From positions 124,001 to 188,000 of the forward strand of contig JAGOPY010000003.1 in assembly GCA_017991835.1 (NCBI GenBank): DNA of 64,000 nucleotides, read 5' to 3'. Position numbers and translations under genes: made by a program. The DNA is from Bacteroidales bacterium. GTDB taxonomy: Bacteria > Bacteroidota > Bacteroidia > Bacteroidales > JAGOPY01. Shown here piece after piece: positions 32,806 through 42,170 of the stretch (position 1 is its first letter; every line of letters begins with the position of its first letter). Under the pieces are notes generated by a model that did not search any database, had not been told where the DNA came from, and saw nothing but the letters and a program-made list of their open reading frames with translations.

Positions 32806-34662
32806 TTATTTGCGGACGATCATTTTCCGTGTCATCGTAGCTTCACCTGCCCTAACGGTGTAGAAATAAACACCATTGGTGAGGTTGGCGGCATCAATCT
32901 CGAAATATTGAACTCCTTCCGGAACTTCGCCTTTTTCGATGCTCAACACTTCCTGTCCGAGCATATTGGTAACGGTCAGGCTGAGGTTGGCTTTGCTGGT
33001 CAGTTTAACGGCGACGGTCGTCATGCCGTTGAACGGGTTGGGGAAGTTTTGTGAAACACTCTCGATAGTTACCGGTTCCACATCTTTCACGCCGGTCAGC
33101 AGGTCTTCCTTGGGAAGAGCAGCATAATACATATTATTGATAACATAGGAGTGATCCGAATCCAGGGCGGTACCCGGGGTCTGGTCGGCCATGTACATAA
33201 TATGGATATAGTCATCGGATGTCGGTGAAACGACCGGCCAGATACATTCGTCGAAAATGTGGAAGATATCGGTGTTGAGATCGACAAAGTCGCCCCAGAT
33301 GCCGTTTTCATAACCGCGGGCCCAGATGTGCCTGTAGTTATAAGTGGCATTCATATATCCGTCAGCGATAGCCGAGTAAACCACGAATACCCTGCCGAGA
33401 TCGTCAACAGTGATAGCGGGCATATTAACAAGGCCAATAGTCCTGTAATACATATACTCATCTTTCAGGTCCGCAGGGTCAGTTTCGAGGACATAACCGA
33501 TACGGTTGTACTCGTCGATCAGTTCTGATCCTTCTTTTTCCCATTCTGCCGGGGCAAGGGTGTTGTTGCCGAGGCTGAACGGTTCCATATCCTCATTCCA
33601 GTAACCGACTGCCCAGCAGCCCGGCCACAGGGTGTAGTTGGTTCCGACCACATCGTGGAGAACGCGGCAGATACCGAAGGTTACATGAACTTTACCGTTG
33701 TTGTCAACAGCGATGGTTGCAGAACCGTCCGGCGCAAAGAAAGTATCGGTAACGGTTACATCCCAATCATAGAAAGGATATGGATGTTCCCAGATAACGG
33801 TTTTGTCCCAGGTTTCACCGCCGTCGGTTGACTTGACGTAAGCCAGGTCGCTGGTCCAGGTGTCGGATATCAGGACGGCCACCGTGTTTCCATTGGCTGC
33901 AATTCCATAAGCGTCGCCGCCGATTTCTGAATAGTAGTTAGCGCCGAAATCTTCAAAGGTCTGGTTCAGGACATCCCAAGTTTCGCCACCGTCGCTCGAA
34001 CGTGCGTAAAGAAGGGCATAGGTCTGATCATTGTATGCAGCATACGAATCATAGATCACATGCAGGATCTCGTTTTGTTCGCCGGTTGTGACGATACGCG
34101 GCCAGGTGGGGCTGATCGGGGATACAGGTGACAGGTAACTGTTCGTCCAGTCGCCGGTTCCCTTGTTTTCCCTTTTGCTGAAGATAAGTCCGGCAGATCC
34201 GGTATGGGCGGCAATAATCTCACCGTTCGGACCCCAGGGTGCGTAAGCAGGCCATCCGGTCCTTTCGGGTTCAATCCTTACGGTCGGTGCATCACCCCAC
34301 TGGGCTCCGTCATAATAGTTGTAGCCGGTGCCTCTGTCTGAGAAAGCGGGCTCGGTACCCAGACCCATCGTCCACACAGCCCCGATGGTATTGTCGGCAT
34401 GCAGGTAAAGACGGTTCTGAATCATTGAGTTCGTCATCAGGTCGTACTTTGTCGTGCCGATGAGGGTTTCGATCGGGGCAGCTTTGCTGTTGCTGACCGT
34501 AGGATCAGAGAAATTGCCGAAAACGATCTCTTCAGCAATATCATTTTGCCTGGTCAGGGTGACGGTCTGTTCACGCATCTCCTTGCTAAGCTGAACCTTG
34601 TTTTGTGAATAAGCCACGACGCCGATAATCAAAGCCATGGCAATGAGTAATAGTTTTTTCAT
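32806..34662 (-). CDS. Secreted propeller-like protein with T9SS sorting domain, paralogue B
   Basis: 618 residues. Signal peptide about 1-19; body closely parallel to paralogue A along its length (GTGYNYYDGAQWGDAPT, GWPAYAPWGPNGEI, STDGGETWDKTVIWEHPYPFYDWD, GICRVLHD, YRHIWARGYENGIWG, YINNMYYAALPKEDLLTG). The C-terminal sorting domain is NFPNPFNGMTTVAVKLTSKANLSLTVTNMLGQEV ... NGVYFYTV ... TRKMIVRK. A minus-strand -7 box TATTTTTG (34706-34713) lies about 45 bases upstream of the ATG. Probably an abundant surface protein, judged by the good promoter and terminator; the function is unknown. Confidence 0.86.
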   Translation of the reverse strand: MKKLLLIAMALIIGVVAYSQNKVQLSKEMREQTVTLTRQNDIAEEIVFGNFSDPTVSNSKAAPIETLIGTTKYDLMTNSMIQNRLYLHADNTIGAVWTMGLGTEPAFSDRGTGYNYYDGAQWGDAPTVRIEPERTGWPAYAPWGPNGEIIAAHTGSAGLIFSKRENKGTGDWTNSYLSPVSPISPTWPRIVTTGEQNEILHVIYDSYAAYNDQTYALLYARSSDGGETWDVLNQTFEDFGANYYSEIGGDAYGIAANGNTVAVLISDTWTSDLAYVKSTDGGETWDKTVIWEHPYPFYDWDVTVTDTFFAPDGSATIAVDNNGKVHVTFGICRVLHDVVGTNYTLWPGCWAVGYWNEDMEPFSLGNNTLAPAEWEKEGSELIDEYNRIGYVLETDPADLKDEYMYYRTIGLVNMPAITVDDLGRVFVVYSAIADGYMNATYNYRHIWARGYENGIWGDFVDLNTDIFHIFDECIWPVVSPTSDDYIHIMYMADQTPGTALDSDHSYVINNMYYAALPKEDLLTGVKDVEPVTIESVSQNFPNPFNGMTTVAVKLTSKANLSLTVTNMLGQEVLSIEKGEVPEGVQYFEIDAANLTNGVYFYTVRAGEATMTRKMIVRK

Positions 34663-34705
34663 TTTTTTCCTTTATTTAATTAAACATTTGGTTTCGCCTG
34701 AAGTG

Positions 34706-34713
34706 CAAAAATA
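34706..34713 (-). promoter_or_regulatory. -7 box of paralogue B
   Basis: Minus-strand TATTTTTG then CACTTC. Divergent from the lptF-like promoter 60 bases away. Confidence 0.5.
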
Positions 34714-34771
34714 ACATAAAAATGGAATATTCCTAACCATTCTCTAATTTTTTAAGTGGCAATTAAACGCT

Positions 34772-34779
34772 TACCTTTG
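34772..34779 (+). promoter_or_regulatory. -7 box of the LptF/G gene
   Basis: TACCTTTG then CGTTTAG, 22 bases before the ATG at 34802; fits TAnnTTTG. Confidence 0.6.
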
Positions 34780-34801
34780 CGTTTAGAGTCTAAAGTGTAA
34801 A

Positions 34802-36274
34802 ATGAAAAAGATCAACGCACTGGTCCTTAAAACCTATTCAGGCCCGCTATTGGTGACCTTTTTTATCGCCCTGTTCATTCTTCTTATGCAGTTCATGTGG
34901 ATGTATATCGACGACCTTGTCGGAAAGGGCCTGGAGTGGTATGTCATTGCCGAACTGCTCTTTTATGCTTCATTTACATTTGTTCCACTAGCCCTCCCCT
35001 TAGCCATCCTGCTGTCGTCGCTCATGACATTCGGCAACCTCGGCGAGCATTATGAACTGGTTGCCATGAAGTCGGCCGGCATCTCCCTGCGGTCGATCAT
35101 GAAGCCCCTGATCATCCTTTCGTTATGTATTTCCGCGTTTGCATTTTATTTTTCGAACAATGTGCTGCCGGTGGCCAACCTCAAGTTCAAATCGCTGCTC
35201 TACGATATCCGGAAGAAAAAGCTGGCCGTGAATATCCGGGAAGGAATCTTTTACAATGATATGGAGGATTATGTGATCCGTGTGGGAAAAAAGGGTAAAG
35301 ACGGAAACAGGATCTATAAAGTAATGATTTACAACCACACCGAAAACAGGGGAAATATTGATGTGACCGTGGCTGATTCGGGGATCATGGAATCGACACC
35401 CGATGGCCGGTACCTGATCTTTACGCTGTATGACGGCTTTAATTACCAGGACATAGTTGACCAGAAAGACTCCAAAAACCAACAGCCTTTTCAGCGTACT
35501 TCCTTCAAAATCCAGCAACGTAAATTCGATTTGTCGGCATTCGAGCTGAACCGGACAAATGAAGAGCTTTTCAAGAACAATTACCAGATGCTGAACATCG
35601 GTCAGCTCAATTATTTCATCGATTCCCTAAGCCGGTCGCTGGTCGAACGAAAGGAGAACCTCGCCCGTAACTTCCCGAGAAATTACCAGCTATATCTCAA
35701 TAACGACACGGCATACGTGCCCTCCACCGATTCGGTGACGGTTGTGCCCGGGGATTTTCTCAGCGGTTTTTCCACTGATGATCAAATCCGGATCGTTTCC
35801 AATGCGTTGACCTCGGCCAGGGGCATCAAAAAGAACCTGGATTTTCAGTCGGATGCCTTCCGTGTCAGCAACGAATCACTGGTCAAACATAAGATCGTCT
35901 GGCACCGGAAATTCACCCTTTCCTTCGCCTGCCTGGTGATGTTTTTTATCGGTGCCCCGCTGGGCGCTATTATCCGTAAAGGGGGGCTGGGCCTGCCGAC
36001 CGTTATTTCGATCCTTTTCTTTATCCTGTATTATATTATTTCGATGATCGGCGAGAAATCGGCTTTGAAAGGAGCTATGGAGGTGGCATCGGGGATGTGG
36101 CTTTCGTCAGTGGTTTTGCTGCCCCTGGGATTCTTTCTGACATTGAAAGCAACGACCGATTCTCCGCTGATGGATATGGATGTGTGGAACAAGGCCCTTT
36201 TGAAGGTCAGTCGCGTTTGGTCCTCTCCCAGGCGCCTGAACGGACAGAACCGAGCGACCGGAAAAAACCGGTAA
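34802..36274 (+). CDS. LptF/LptG family permease (LPS export)
   Basis: 490 residues. YjgP/YjgQ architecture: three N-terminal TM helices (about 15-36, 48-80, 100-122), a long periplasmic beta-jellyroll region (about 125-350) and three C-terminal TM helices (about 370-392, 400-420, 428-450). Motifs: LALPLAILLSSLMTFGNLGEHYELVAMKSAGIS (coupling helix to LptB) and FFIGAPLGAIIRKGGLGLPTVIS. Part of the ABC machine that extracts lipopolysaccharide from the inner membrane. The periplasmic insert is long compared with E. coli LptF. Its 3' end overlaps the convergent GT2 gene by 68 bases. Confidence 0.92.
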   Translation: MKKINALVLKTYSGPLLVTFFIALFILLMQFMWMYIDDLVGKGLEWYVIAELLFYASFTFVPLALPLAILLSSLMTFGNLGEHYELVAMKSAGISLRSIMKPLIILSLCISAFAFYFSNNVLPVANLKFKSLLYDIRKKKLAVNIREGIFYNDMEDYVIRVGKKGKDGNRIYKVMIYNHTENRGNIDVTVADSGIMESTPDGRYLIFTLYDGFNYQDIVDQKDSKNQQPFQRTSFKIQQRKFDLSAFELNRTNEELFKNNYQMLNIGQLNYFIDSLSRSLVERKENLARNFPRNYQLYLNNDTAYVPSTDSVTVVPGDFLSGFSTDDQIRIVSNALTSARGIKKNLDFQSDAFRVSNESLVKHKIVWHRKFTLSFACLVMFFIGAPLGAIIRKGGLGLPTVISILFFILYYIISMIGEKSALKGAMEVASGMWLSSVVLLPLGFFLTLKATTDSPLMDMDVWNKALLKVSRVWSSPRRLNGQNRATGKNR

Positions 36275-37370
36275 ACAAAGCGGCATTCATCGAGAAAAAA
36301 TGAGTTGCCAGGCGCAAAGGGCCCGCATTCATCTTCATCATCCCCAGCAAGCGGTCAAAAAACGGTAGCAAGTAAACCAGCAGATGACCGGCCAATATGA
36401 ACAGGTAAACTCTACTGAAAACAGCCAGGTAAATATTGGCAACAAGCGCTGCCAGCAATAAAAACGGGCCGAACCAGCGGATAATTTTGTGTGAGATGAA
36501 AGCAAAACCGAAACGCAGCGTGAATGCCAGCCTCCAGAAACGCCTCAGATTCTGAAAATTACCCGTGCCGATACGCACTTTTCTCCGGAATTCAACTTTC
36601 AGTTCATCCGGAATATTTTCAAAAACGATCGAATTCAAGTCATTGACAGCCAGTTTACCTTTCTCAAAGATGGTCATATTGATATAAAAATCATCCACCA
36701 GGAAATTGGCGGGTACCTGGCAGTAATCTTCCCTCCGGATAGCGTAACATCCGCCGAACGGGCCCATCATGGCCCCCCATAGCCGGCCTTCCATATCTTT
36801 GATCCTCACTTCCCTCGAAATATATGCCTTCTCCTGGTAAGATATCCCGTCTTTTTTCATCCCTATATTCACCATATTCGTGTCCACGAGTCCTATCGCG
36901 GGATTCCTGAAATGGCGGACAAGATAGAACAGCGTCTCCCTGTCGAACATGACATTTGCATCCGTTAAAACGAGCAAAGAACCTTTTGACGCGCCAACCA
37001 GGTCATTCACCACGCTTCCTTTCCCTCTCCTTTCCCGGAAGTCGAAAAATTGAAGGGTTGGAAACCTCTTTTGGAGTGCCGCTAAAATTTCCACCGTCCG
37101 GTCGTCCGAATTATCCGATCCCACCAGCACTTCCAGCCTGTCGTAAGGGTAAGTTCCGCTATAAATGCTCTCAATTTTTTCAGCAATGCACGACTCCTCA
37201 TTGTGTGCAGCGATGATCACCGAAACAACCGGCAGTTCTCCTCCGGCTTCATATACCATGCGGTTTCCTTTTTTCCGGAAAGATAACACCTGGAGGATGA
37301 AGGGATAAAACACATATGTGTGTACGACCAGCAGCAGTGATATCCAGAATATGAGCAGGGCGATCGTCAT
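36207..37370 (-). CDS. Glycosyltransferase family 2 with membrane helices
   Basis: 387 residues. One N-terminal TM helix (3-25), GT-A domain with VSVIIAAHNEE (about 48-58), the DxD-equivalent TDAN, GPFGGCYAIRRE and DDFYI, then C-terminal TM helices (about 290-345) like processive GT2 enzymes. Acts at the inner membrane, transferring a sugar for a surface polysaccharide or lipid-linked glycan. The start codon overlaps the stop of the GT4 gene upstream (ATGA), so both are one operon. The last 22 codons lie within the 3' end of the LPS permease gene on the opposite strand. Confidence 0.93.
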   Translation of the reverse strand: MTIALLIFWISLLLVVHTYVFYPFILQVLSFRKKGNRMVYEAGGELPVVSVIIAAHNEESCIAEKIESIYSGTYPYDRLEVLVGSDNSDDRTVEILAALQKRFPTLQFFDFRERRGKGSVVNDLVGASKGSLLVLTDANVMFDRETLFYLVRHFRNPAIGLVDTNMVNIGMKKDGISYQEKAYISREVRIKDMEGRLWGAMMGPFGGCYAIRREDYCQVPANFLVDDFYINMTIFEKGKLAVNDLNSIVFENIPDELKVEFRRKVRIGTGNFQNLRRFWRLAFTLRFGFAFISHKIIRWFGPFLLLAALVANIYLAVFSRVYLFILAGHLLVYLLPFFDRLLGMMKMNAGPLRLATHFFSMNAALFTGFFRSLGSVRSGAWERTKRD

Positions 37371-38563
37371 TTTAACTTCTCGTAAAATAAAATCAGTGAA
37401 CGCGTTATGACATCGTTATCATAATATTCGGTTACAAATTTACGGGCATTTTCACCGATCGCTACACACTTTTCCCGATTTTCCACCAGGTTGCAAACGA
37501 TTTGCGCAAATTCATCCGGGTCGTCGGCAACAAATAAATTTTCGCCCGAAGTAGTGGCAATGCCCTCCGTGCCGATGGTAGTTGTCACAATGGCTTTCCC
37601 CAGCGCCATGCCCTCGATGATCTTGATACGCATGCCGCTGCCTGAAAGGATGGGGACGATCATGACCGTTTTCGACCGGATAAAATCGTACGCATCGGCG
37701 ACTTCACCCAGGTAACGGACATTCGGATATGTCAGCGATTTAAAGTGATCCGGGGCATTCCGTCCGGCAAGGTAAAATTTCAGATCGGGATGATGCTTTA
37801 GCACCTTTTCCCATACTTTCTCAAGGAACCAGGTCAGGCCCTCCTGGTTTGGCATCCAGTCGAGTGCGCCGATATGAAAAACCGATGGGAATTCCATTCT
37901 GGAAAAATCGGGGACCAGTTCATCCGGATTAACTCCCATGGGCACGACATGTGCGGGCAAACGGCACCCCAGCTTTTGGAGCACGAGGTGATCCCGTTCC
38001 GTTATCGGTACCACGGCATCGTATTTATTGAGAAATTCCAGTTCCATTCGCCTGATACGACAGGCCAGGCTGGCGATATATAATTTCCTGATGCCGGCAT
38101 GCCCCGCAATGCTCCGCTCCCAGATTTCATGCTCAATGTTGTGGGCGCGCATGACTACCCTGGCCGAGGAAAATTTCCGGATCGCTTCAAGGTAAGGAGC
38201 AAGGTACAATCCTTCAAGCTGAATGATATCGAAACTTTCACTTTTCAGCAAGTCTTCCAGCGCATTCCTGAAGCGTGTATCGACAAACCGTTCGGCGTTG
38301 TAGGGGAGCCGGGAGAATAAGAAATTCCTTACCAGGGGCAAAATACGGATATCGGTGTTGACCGGAACACCGATCAGCCTGATTTTTGCGTTCAAATCTT
38401 CCGGAACCCGGCTGATATCGGTAAAATGCTTTGAAGTATTCATAGCCAGCACCGTGACAGCATGGCCCTGGGCGGCAAACGACCGGCTAAGGCTCAACGT
38501 GGCGATTGCTCCGCCATCCTTGGCCGGATAAGGAAACTTATTGGCTACCTGCAGGATTTTCAT
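37367..38563 (-). CDS. Glycosyltransferase family 4/1 (GT-B)
   Basis: 398 residues. The N-terminal domain begins MKILQVANKFPYPAKDGGAIATLSL, with the acceptor-side glycine loop; RAHNIEHEIWER and the C-terminal nucleotide-sugar domain FHIGALDWMPNQEGLTWFLEKV, YLGEV, PILSGSGMRIKIIEGMALGKAIVTTTIGTEGI (E-x7-E-like) are typical of retaining GT-B enzymes. First gene of a two-gene operon with the GT2 enzyme. A minus-strand -7 box (TATTTTTG, 38590-38597) lies 27 bases before the ATG. Involved in an unidentified surface glycan. Confidence 0.93.
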   Translation of the reverse strand: MKILQVANKFPYPAKDGGAIATLSLSRSFAAQGHAVTVLAMNTSKHFTDISRVPEDLNAKIRLIGVPVNTDIRILPLVRNFLFSRLPYNAERFVDTRFRNALEDLLKSESFDIIQLEGLYLAPYLEAIRKFSSARVVMRAHNIEHEIWERSIAGHAGIRKLYIASLACRIRRMELEFLNKYDAVVPITERDHLVLQKLGCRLPAHVVPMGVNPDELVPDFSRMEFPSVFHIGALDWMPNQEGLTWFLEKVWEKVLKHHPDLKFYLAGRNAPDHFKSLTYPNVRYLGEVADAYDFIRSKTVMIVPILSGSGMRIKIIEGMALGKAIVTTTIGTEGIATTSGENLFVADDPDEFAQIVCNLVENREKCVAIGENARKFVTEYYDNDVITRSLILFYEKLK

Positions 38564-38589
38564 CCGCTGAATTTATAATCGCAATGGGG

Positions 38590-38617
38590 CAAAAATAAAC
38601 GAAAAATGCGACCTTTG
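38590..38617. promoter_or_regulatory. Divergent -7 boxes for the GT operon and hisS
   Basis: Minus strand TATTTTTG (38590-38597) faces the glycosyltransferases; plus strand GACCTTTG (38610-38617, then CCTAAA) faces hisS. The two boxes are 12 bases apart, so the promoters overlap back to back. Confidence 0.5.
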
Positions 38618-38658
38618 CCTAAAATTGGACGAAGTTTAAAACTGTAACGAGTCTGACT

Positions 38659-40026
38659 ATGGGCGAAAAGTTTACCATCCCGAAAGGAACCCGCGATTTC
38701 ACCCCGGTGGAGATGATCCGGCGGAATTTCATCTTCGATACTGTTAAAAAGGTATTCAGCCATTACGGGTACGTTCCGATCGAAACGCCGGCCATGGAAA
38801 ATCTTTCAACGCTAATGGGTAAATATGGGGAAGAGGGCGATAAACTATTGTTCAAGATTTTGAATTCGGGGAATTACCTGGCCGGGATCGGGCCGGAAGA
38901 GATCAACCCGGAGAACCCGGGCCCACTGACGCAGAAGATTGCCGAAAAAGGATTGAAATATGACCTGACTGTGCCGTTTGCCAGGTTTGTGGTTCAGCAC
39001 CAGAATGAAATCACATTTCCATTTAAAAGGTATCAGATCCAGACGGTCTGGCGGGCCGACAAACCGCAAAAGGGCCGTTACAGGGAGTTTTTCCAGTGTG
39101 ATGTGGATGTTATCGGCAGTCATTCACTGATGAATGAAGTGGAGCTGGTCCAGATCATCGCCGATGTTTTCGGCAGGCTGGATATCCGCGTGGTTATCAG
39201 GCTGAACAACCGGAAAATCCTTGCCGGCATTGCAGAAATTGCCGGTGCCCGTGATCGGTTCACCGATCTCACTATTGCCCTGGATAAACTGGATAAGATC
39301 GGCCTGGAAAGAGCGCTCGGCGAATTGAATGAGAAGGGATTTACGGAAGCCGAGGTGGAGAAAATAATGCCTTTTACGGCAATCACCGGTACATTTGAAG
39401 AAAGACTGAGCTGGCTCGAGGGGCATCTCTCCGGCTCGGAAACAGGCCTTAAGGGAATTGCCGAAATGAGATCGGTCTTTACCCGGATCAAATTTCTCCG
39501 CCTTGAAGAAATCTGTGAACTCGACATCACCCTGGCGCGGGGGCTGAATTATTACACGGGAACTATATTCGAAGTCAAGGCAACGGAGGTAGAGATCGGC
39601 AGCATTTGCGGAGGCGGAAGGTACGATGACCTGACCGGGATTTTCGGCCTGCCGGGAGTTTCCGGAGTCGGTATCTCATTTGGCGCCGACCGCATTTACG
39701 ATGTCCTGCTGGCGCTGAACCGGTTTCCCGGCCATGATACCGCAACAACCCTGGTTTTGTTTGTGAATTTCGGGGAAAAGGAAGAACTGTTTTGCCTTGG
39801 CCTGGCCTCACGGCTCAGAGAAGAAGGGATCAGCACTGAAATTTACCCTGATCCGGACAAATTGAAGAAGCAAATGAAATATGCCGACCAGAAGCAGATC
39901 CCGCTGGTGGTCCTGGCCGGGGAAAATGAGATCGGCAGCGGGATTTTGACCGTCAAAAACATGAAAACCGGCGAGCAGATGAACCTGACGCCCGGTCAGT
40001 TGGTCAACTTTTGCAAAGAAACCTAG
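38659..40026 (+). CDS. hisS: Histidyl-tRNA synthetase
   Basis: 455 residues, class II. Begins [13 protein letters not shown] (motif 1 region follows), [13 protein letters not shown], motif 2 around [30 protein letters not shown], His-specific [16 protein letters not shown] and [13 protein letters not shown], motif 3 GISFGADRI, then the anticodon-binding domain. Charges tRNA-His. Its stop overlaps that of the small thioredoxin on the other strand in the shared palindrome CTAG (40023-40026). Confidence 0.97.
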   Translation: MGEKFTIPKGTRDFTPVEMIRRNFIFDTVKKVFSHYGYVPIETPAMENLSTLMGKYGEEGDKLLFKILNSGNYLAGIGPEEINPENPGPLTQKIAEKGLKYDLTVPFARFVVQHQNEITFPFKRYQIQTVWRADKPQKGRYREFFQCDVDVIGSHSLMNEVELVQIIADVFGRLDIRVVIRLNNRKILAGIAEIAGARDRFTDLTIALDKLDKIGLERALGELNEKGFTEAEVEKIMPFTAITGTFEERLSWLEGHLSGSETGLKGIAEMRSVFTRIKFLRLEEICELDITLARGLNYYTGTIFEVKATEVEIGSICGGGRYDDLTGIFGLPGVSGVGISFGADRIYDVLLALNRFPGHDTATTLVLFVNFGEKEELFCLGLASRLREEGISTEIYPDPDKLKKQMKYADQKQIPLVVLAGENEIGSGILTVKNMKTGEQMNLTPGQLVNFCKET

Positions 40027-40361
40027 TCCTGCAAGTGGTATAGATCGTATATCCGGCCGATCGATTCACCCAGTTCCGCCATTGAAACATATTTGCTGTA
40101 ACGCAAATACTCTTTCCCTTCAAAAAAGAAGATCAATACAGGGAAGCTGAACACCTGGTATTCAGCGAGTAAGGCGGGATATTCCCTTGCATTGACATAG
40201 ACCAGGTCCATTAAGGGGAAGCGTTCGCTGACCAGTTGTTCGACTTTCGGTCGGAGGCTGAGGCAGGGGGGACAGTCATCATTCAGGAAATAGACGAGCA
40301 GATTTTCGGCTGTCCCGACGATCTCCTTCAGCTTTTCTGCTTTATCGATCCGGATTATCAT
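40023..40361 (-). CDS. Small cytoplasmic thioredoxin-family protein
   Basis: 112 residues without signal peptide. Redox motif CPPC in [14 protein letters not shown] (C30-C33), [36 protein letters not shown] with cis-Pro FPV. The CPPC (not CGPC) pair is found in thioredoxin-like proteins with altered redox potential. Tail-to-tail with hisS (4-base overlap). A minus-strand -7 box TATTTTTG at 40379-40386 lies 17 bases before the ATG. Confidence 0.88.
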   Translation of the reverse strand: MIIRIDKAEKLKEIVGTAENLLVYFLNDDCPPCLSLRPKVEQLVSERFPLMDLVYVNAREYPALLAEYQVFSFPVLIFFFEGKEYLRYSKYVSMAELGESIGRIYDLYHLQD

Positions 40362-40378
40362 AGGGCGAATTTTCGCGG

Positions 40379-40426
40379 CAAAAATATATCTTTAATAATA
40401 TCAGGGAGATTAATTTTTTACTTTTG
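40379..40426. promoter_or_regulatory. Divergent -7 boxes for thioredoxin and the ammonia-lyase
   Basis: Minus strand TATTTTTG (40379-40386) for the thioredoxin; plus strand TACTTTTG (40419-40426) facing the ammonia-lyase, which would then have a leader of about 175 bases. Confidence 0.5.
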
Positions 40427-40432
40427 CCATAA

Positions 40433-40501
40433 ATGATCTATCAAATGTTTAGCTGGATTCTTAAATTTATAATAAAGATCAACCGCACCGCACTTTGCTA
40501 A
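40433..40501 (+). other. Possible 22-codon leader ORF upstream of the ammonia-lyase
   Basis: ATG at 40433 opens a 22-codon frame (MIYQMFSWILKFIIKINRTALC) right after a plus-strand -7 box and inside the probable hutH leader. It has no His run that would suggest attenuation. The frame may be accidental in AT-rich DNA. The remaining gap 40502-40609 is made of AAATTTTAAA/ATTCTAAATT words. Confidence 0.25.
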
Positions 40502-40606
40502 ATTTTAAATTAGAAATTTTGAATTTTTAATTCGGAAAACTTTCAGGTTTTTCAATTCTAAATTCTTCCTCATTGCAAATTCATTATAAATAATTTAAAA
40601 TTTAAA
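40502..40606. repeat. AAATT word repeats before the ammonia-lyase
   Basis: attttaaattagaaattttgaatttttaattc and ttcaattctaaattc, then aatttaaaatttaaaattATG: the last word abuts the start codon. Low complexity, resembling the arrays at 7553 and 15758. Confidence 0.6.
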
Positions 40607-40609
40607 ATT

Positions 40610-42133
40610 ATGACTATTGTTATAACTGGTTCCAATTTGAAGATAAAAGACGTGGTCAATGTGGCCCGTCATAACGAAAAAGTAGAATTACACCCGGATG
40701 CGGTAAAAAGGATTGAGACATGCCGTGCCATGCTGGAGAAGAAGATCGTTGCACGCGAGATCATGTATGGCGTCAATACGGGCATCGGTGAATTTTCGGA
40801 GATTGTGCTGACGGATGAGCAGGTTCAGCAGTTTCAGAGGTATCTCATTTATAATCATGCAGCCGGTATCGGCGATCCGATGCCCATCGAATGGGTGCGC
40901 GGCGCCATGGTAGGCCGGATCAACGTACATGCCCACGGCAATTCGGGCAACCGGCCGGTGATCACCCAGACGCTGGTGGAGATGCTGAACAAAGGGGTAA
41001 CGCCCTATGTATGCCAGAAAGGGTCGGTTGGCGCCTGCGGCGACCTGGCTCCCATGTCGCAGATCGCCCTGCTTATGATGGGCGAAGGCAAAGCCTATTA
41101 CCAGGGCGAACTGCTAGATGGTAAGGAAGCCCTTGACCGTGCCGGTATACCGGTTCCGGGATTGCAGGCACGGGATGGCCTGGCTACGATCAACGGATCG
41201 AACGTGCTGACAGCCATGAGCGCCCTTTTCCTGTACGACGCCAACAATTTCCTTAAACAGGCTGAGATCGCTGCTTCCATGTCGCTCGAAGCGTTGAAAG
41301 CCAATATGAAGCCATACAATATCAAGCTGCACTCTCTGAGGGGATTTCCCGGGGCTGTAAGAAGCGCGGCGGCTATCAACAAGCTGGTTTCCGGCGGCGA
41401 CCTGAAAGAGGGGAAGATCAAATGCAAAGTCCAGGATGCCTACTCTATGCGATCGACGCCGCAGGTGATCGGCGCAGCGCACGATGCCATCGCCTGGGCG
41501 GTTAAACAGGTGGAAACCGAACTCAACGGCGTTGGCGACAACCCGATCTTCATCCCGGAAGATAACCTGACACTCACGGGGGCCAATTTCCAGGGGAGCC
41601 CGGTGGCCTTACCGCTTGATATGGCCGGAGCGGCTATTACAATGGTGTGCGTTTTATCCGAAAGAAGGATGAACAGGCTGAATAACCCGGCCCTGAGCGT
41701 AGGGCTGCCTGCATTTCTCACCAAAGGCGCCGGCATGTTCTCCGGGCTGATGCTGAGCCAGTACACTGCCGATATGCAGATCGTCGAGCAGAGGATCCTC
41801 TCGGCTCCGGCATCCATCCAATCCATTCCCGCAGCAGCCGACCAGGAAGACTTCGTTTCGATGGGGATGAACGTGGCACTGAAAAATTTTCAGATCATGG
41901 ACAATGCTTACGGAATCCTGGGCATTGAGCTGATGGCAGCCGCGCAGGCGCTCGATTTTCGCGAATTCAGCTTTGGAAACGGGGTTCAGAAAGCCAAGGA
42001 GGTCATCCGCAGGCATGTGGCATTTTTGGATGTCGACCGGCCATTGTACGACGACCACAACACCATGAAGGCCCTGGTAAAATCGTGTGAAATCCTGACA
42101 GAAGTCGAAAAAGAGATCGGCAGCCTGGAATAA
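40610..42133 (+). CDS. hutH: MIO-type aromatic amino acid ammonia-lyase, probably histidine ammonia-lyase, with Cys at the MIO position
   Basis: 507 residues, the normal length of HutH. Active-site features align with Pseudomonas HAL numbering: YGVNTG (Y53), NHAAG (H83), INGSN (N195), QDAYSMR (Q275, Y278, R281), ANFQG and QEDFVSM (E413; HAL usually has EDHVSM). The MIO triad, normally Ala-Ser-Gly, reads A142-C143-G144 (TGC at 41036-41038). Cys can still form MIO in HAL S143C mutants (known biochemistry), so activity is plausible. It makes urocanate from histidine; the substrate might differ given the Phe for His change. It lies alone, 23 kb from hutI and ftcD, with no urocanase nearby. Confidence 0.82.
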   Translation: MTIVITGSNLKIKDVVNVARHNEKVELHPDAVKRIETCRAMLEKKIVAREIMYGVNTGIGEFSEIVLTDEQVQQFQRYLIYNHAAGIGDPMPIEWVRGAMVGRINVHAHGNSGNRPVITQTLVEMLNKGVTPYVCQKGSVGACGDLAPMSQIALLMMGEGKAYYQGELLDGKEALDRAGIPVPGLQARDGLATINGSNVLTAMSALFLYDANNFLKQAEIAASMSLEALKANMKPYNIKLHSLRGFPGAVRSAAAINKLVSGGDLKEGKIKCKVQDAYSMRSTPQVIGAAHDAIAWAVKQVETELNGVGDNPIFIPEDNLTLTGANFQGSPVALPLDMAGAAITMVCVLSERRMNRLNNPALSVGLPAFLTKGAGMFSGLMLSQYTADMQIVEQRILSAPASIQSIPAAADQEDFVSMGMNVALKNFQIMDNAYGILGIELMAAAQALDFREFSFGNGVQKAKEVIRRHVAFLDVDRPLYDDHNTMKALVKSCEILTEVEKEIGSLE

Positions 42134-42170
42134 TCATTAACTTAGCTGGTTCATTTTCATTCAGATCATC

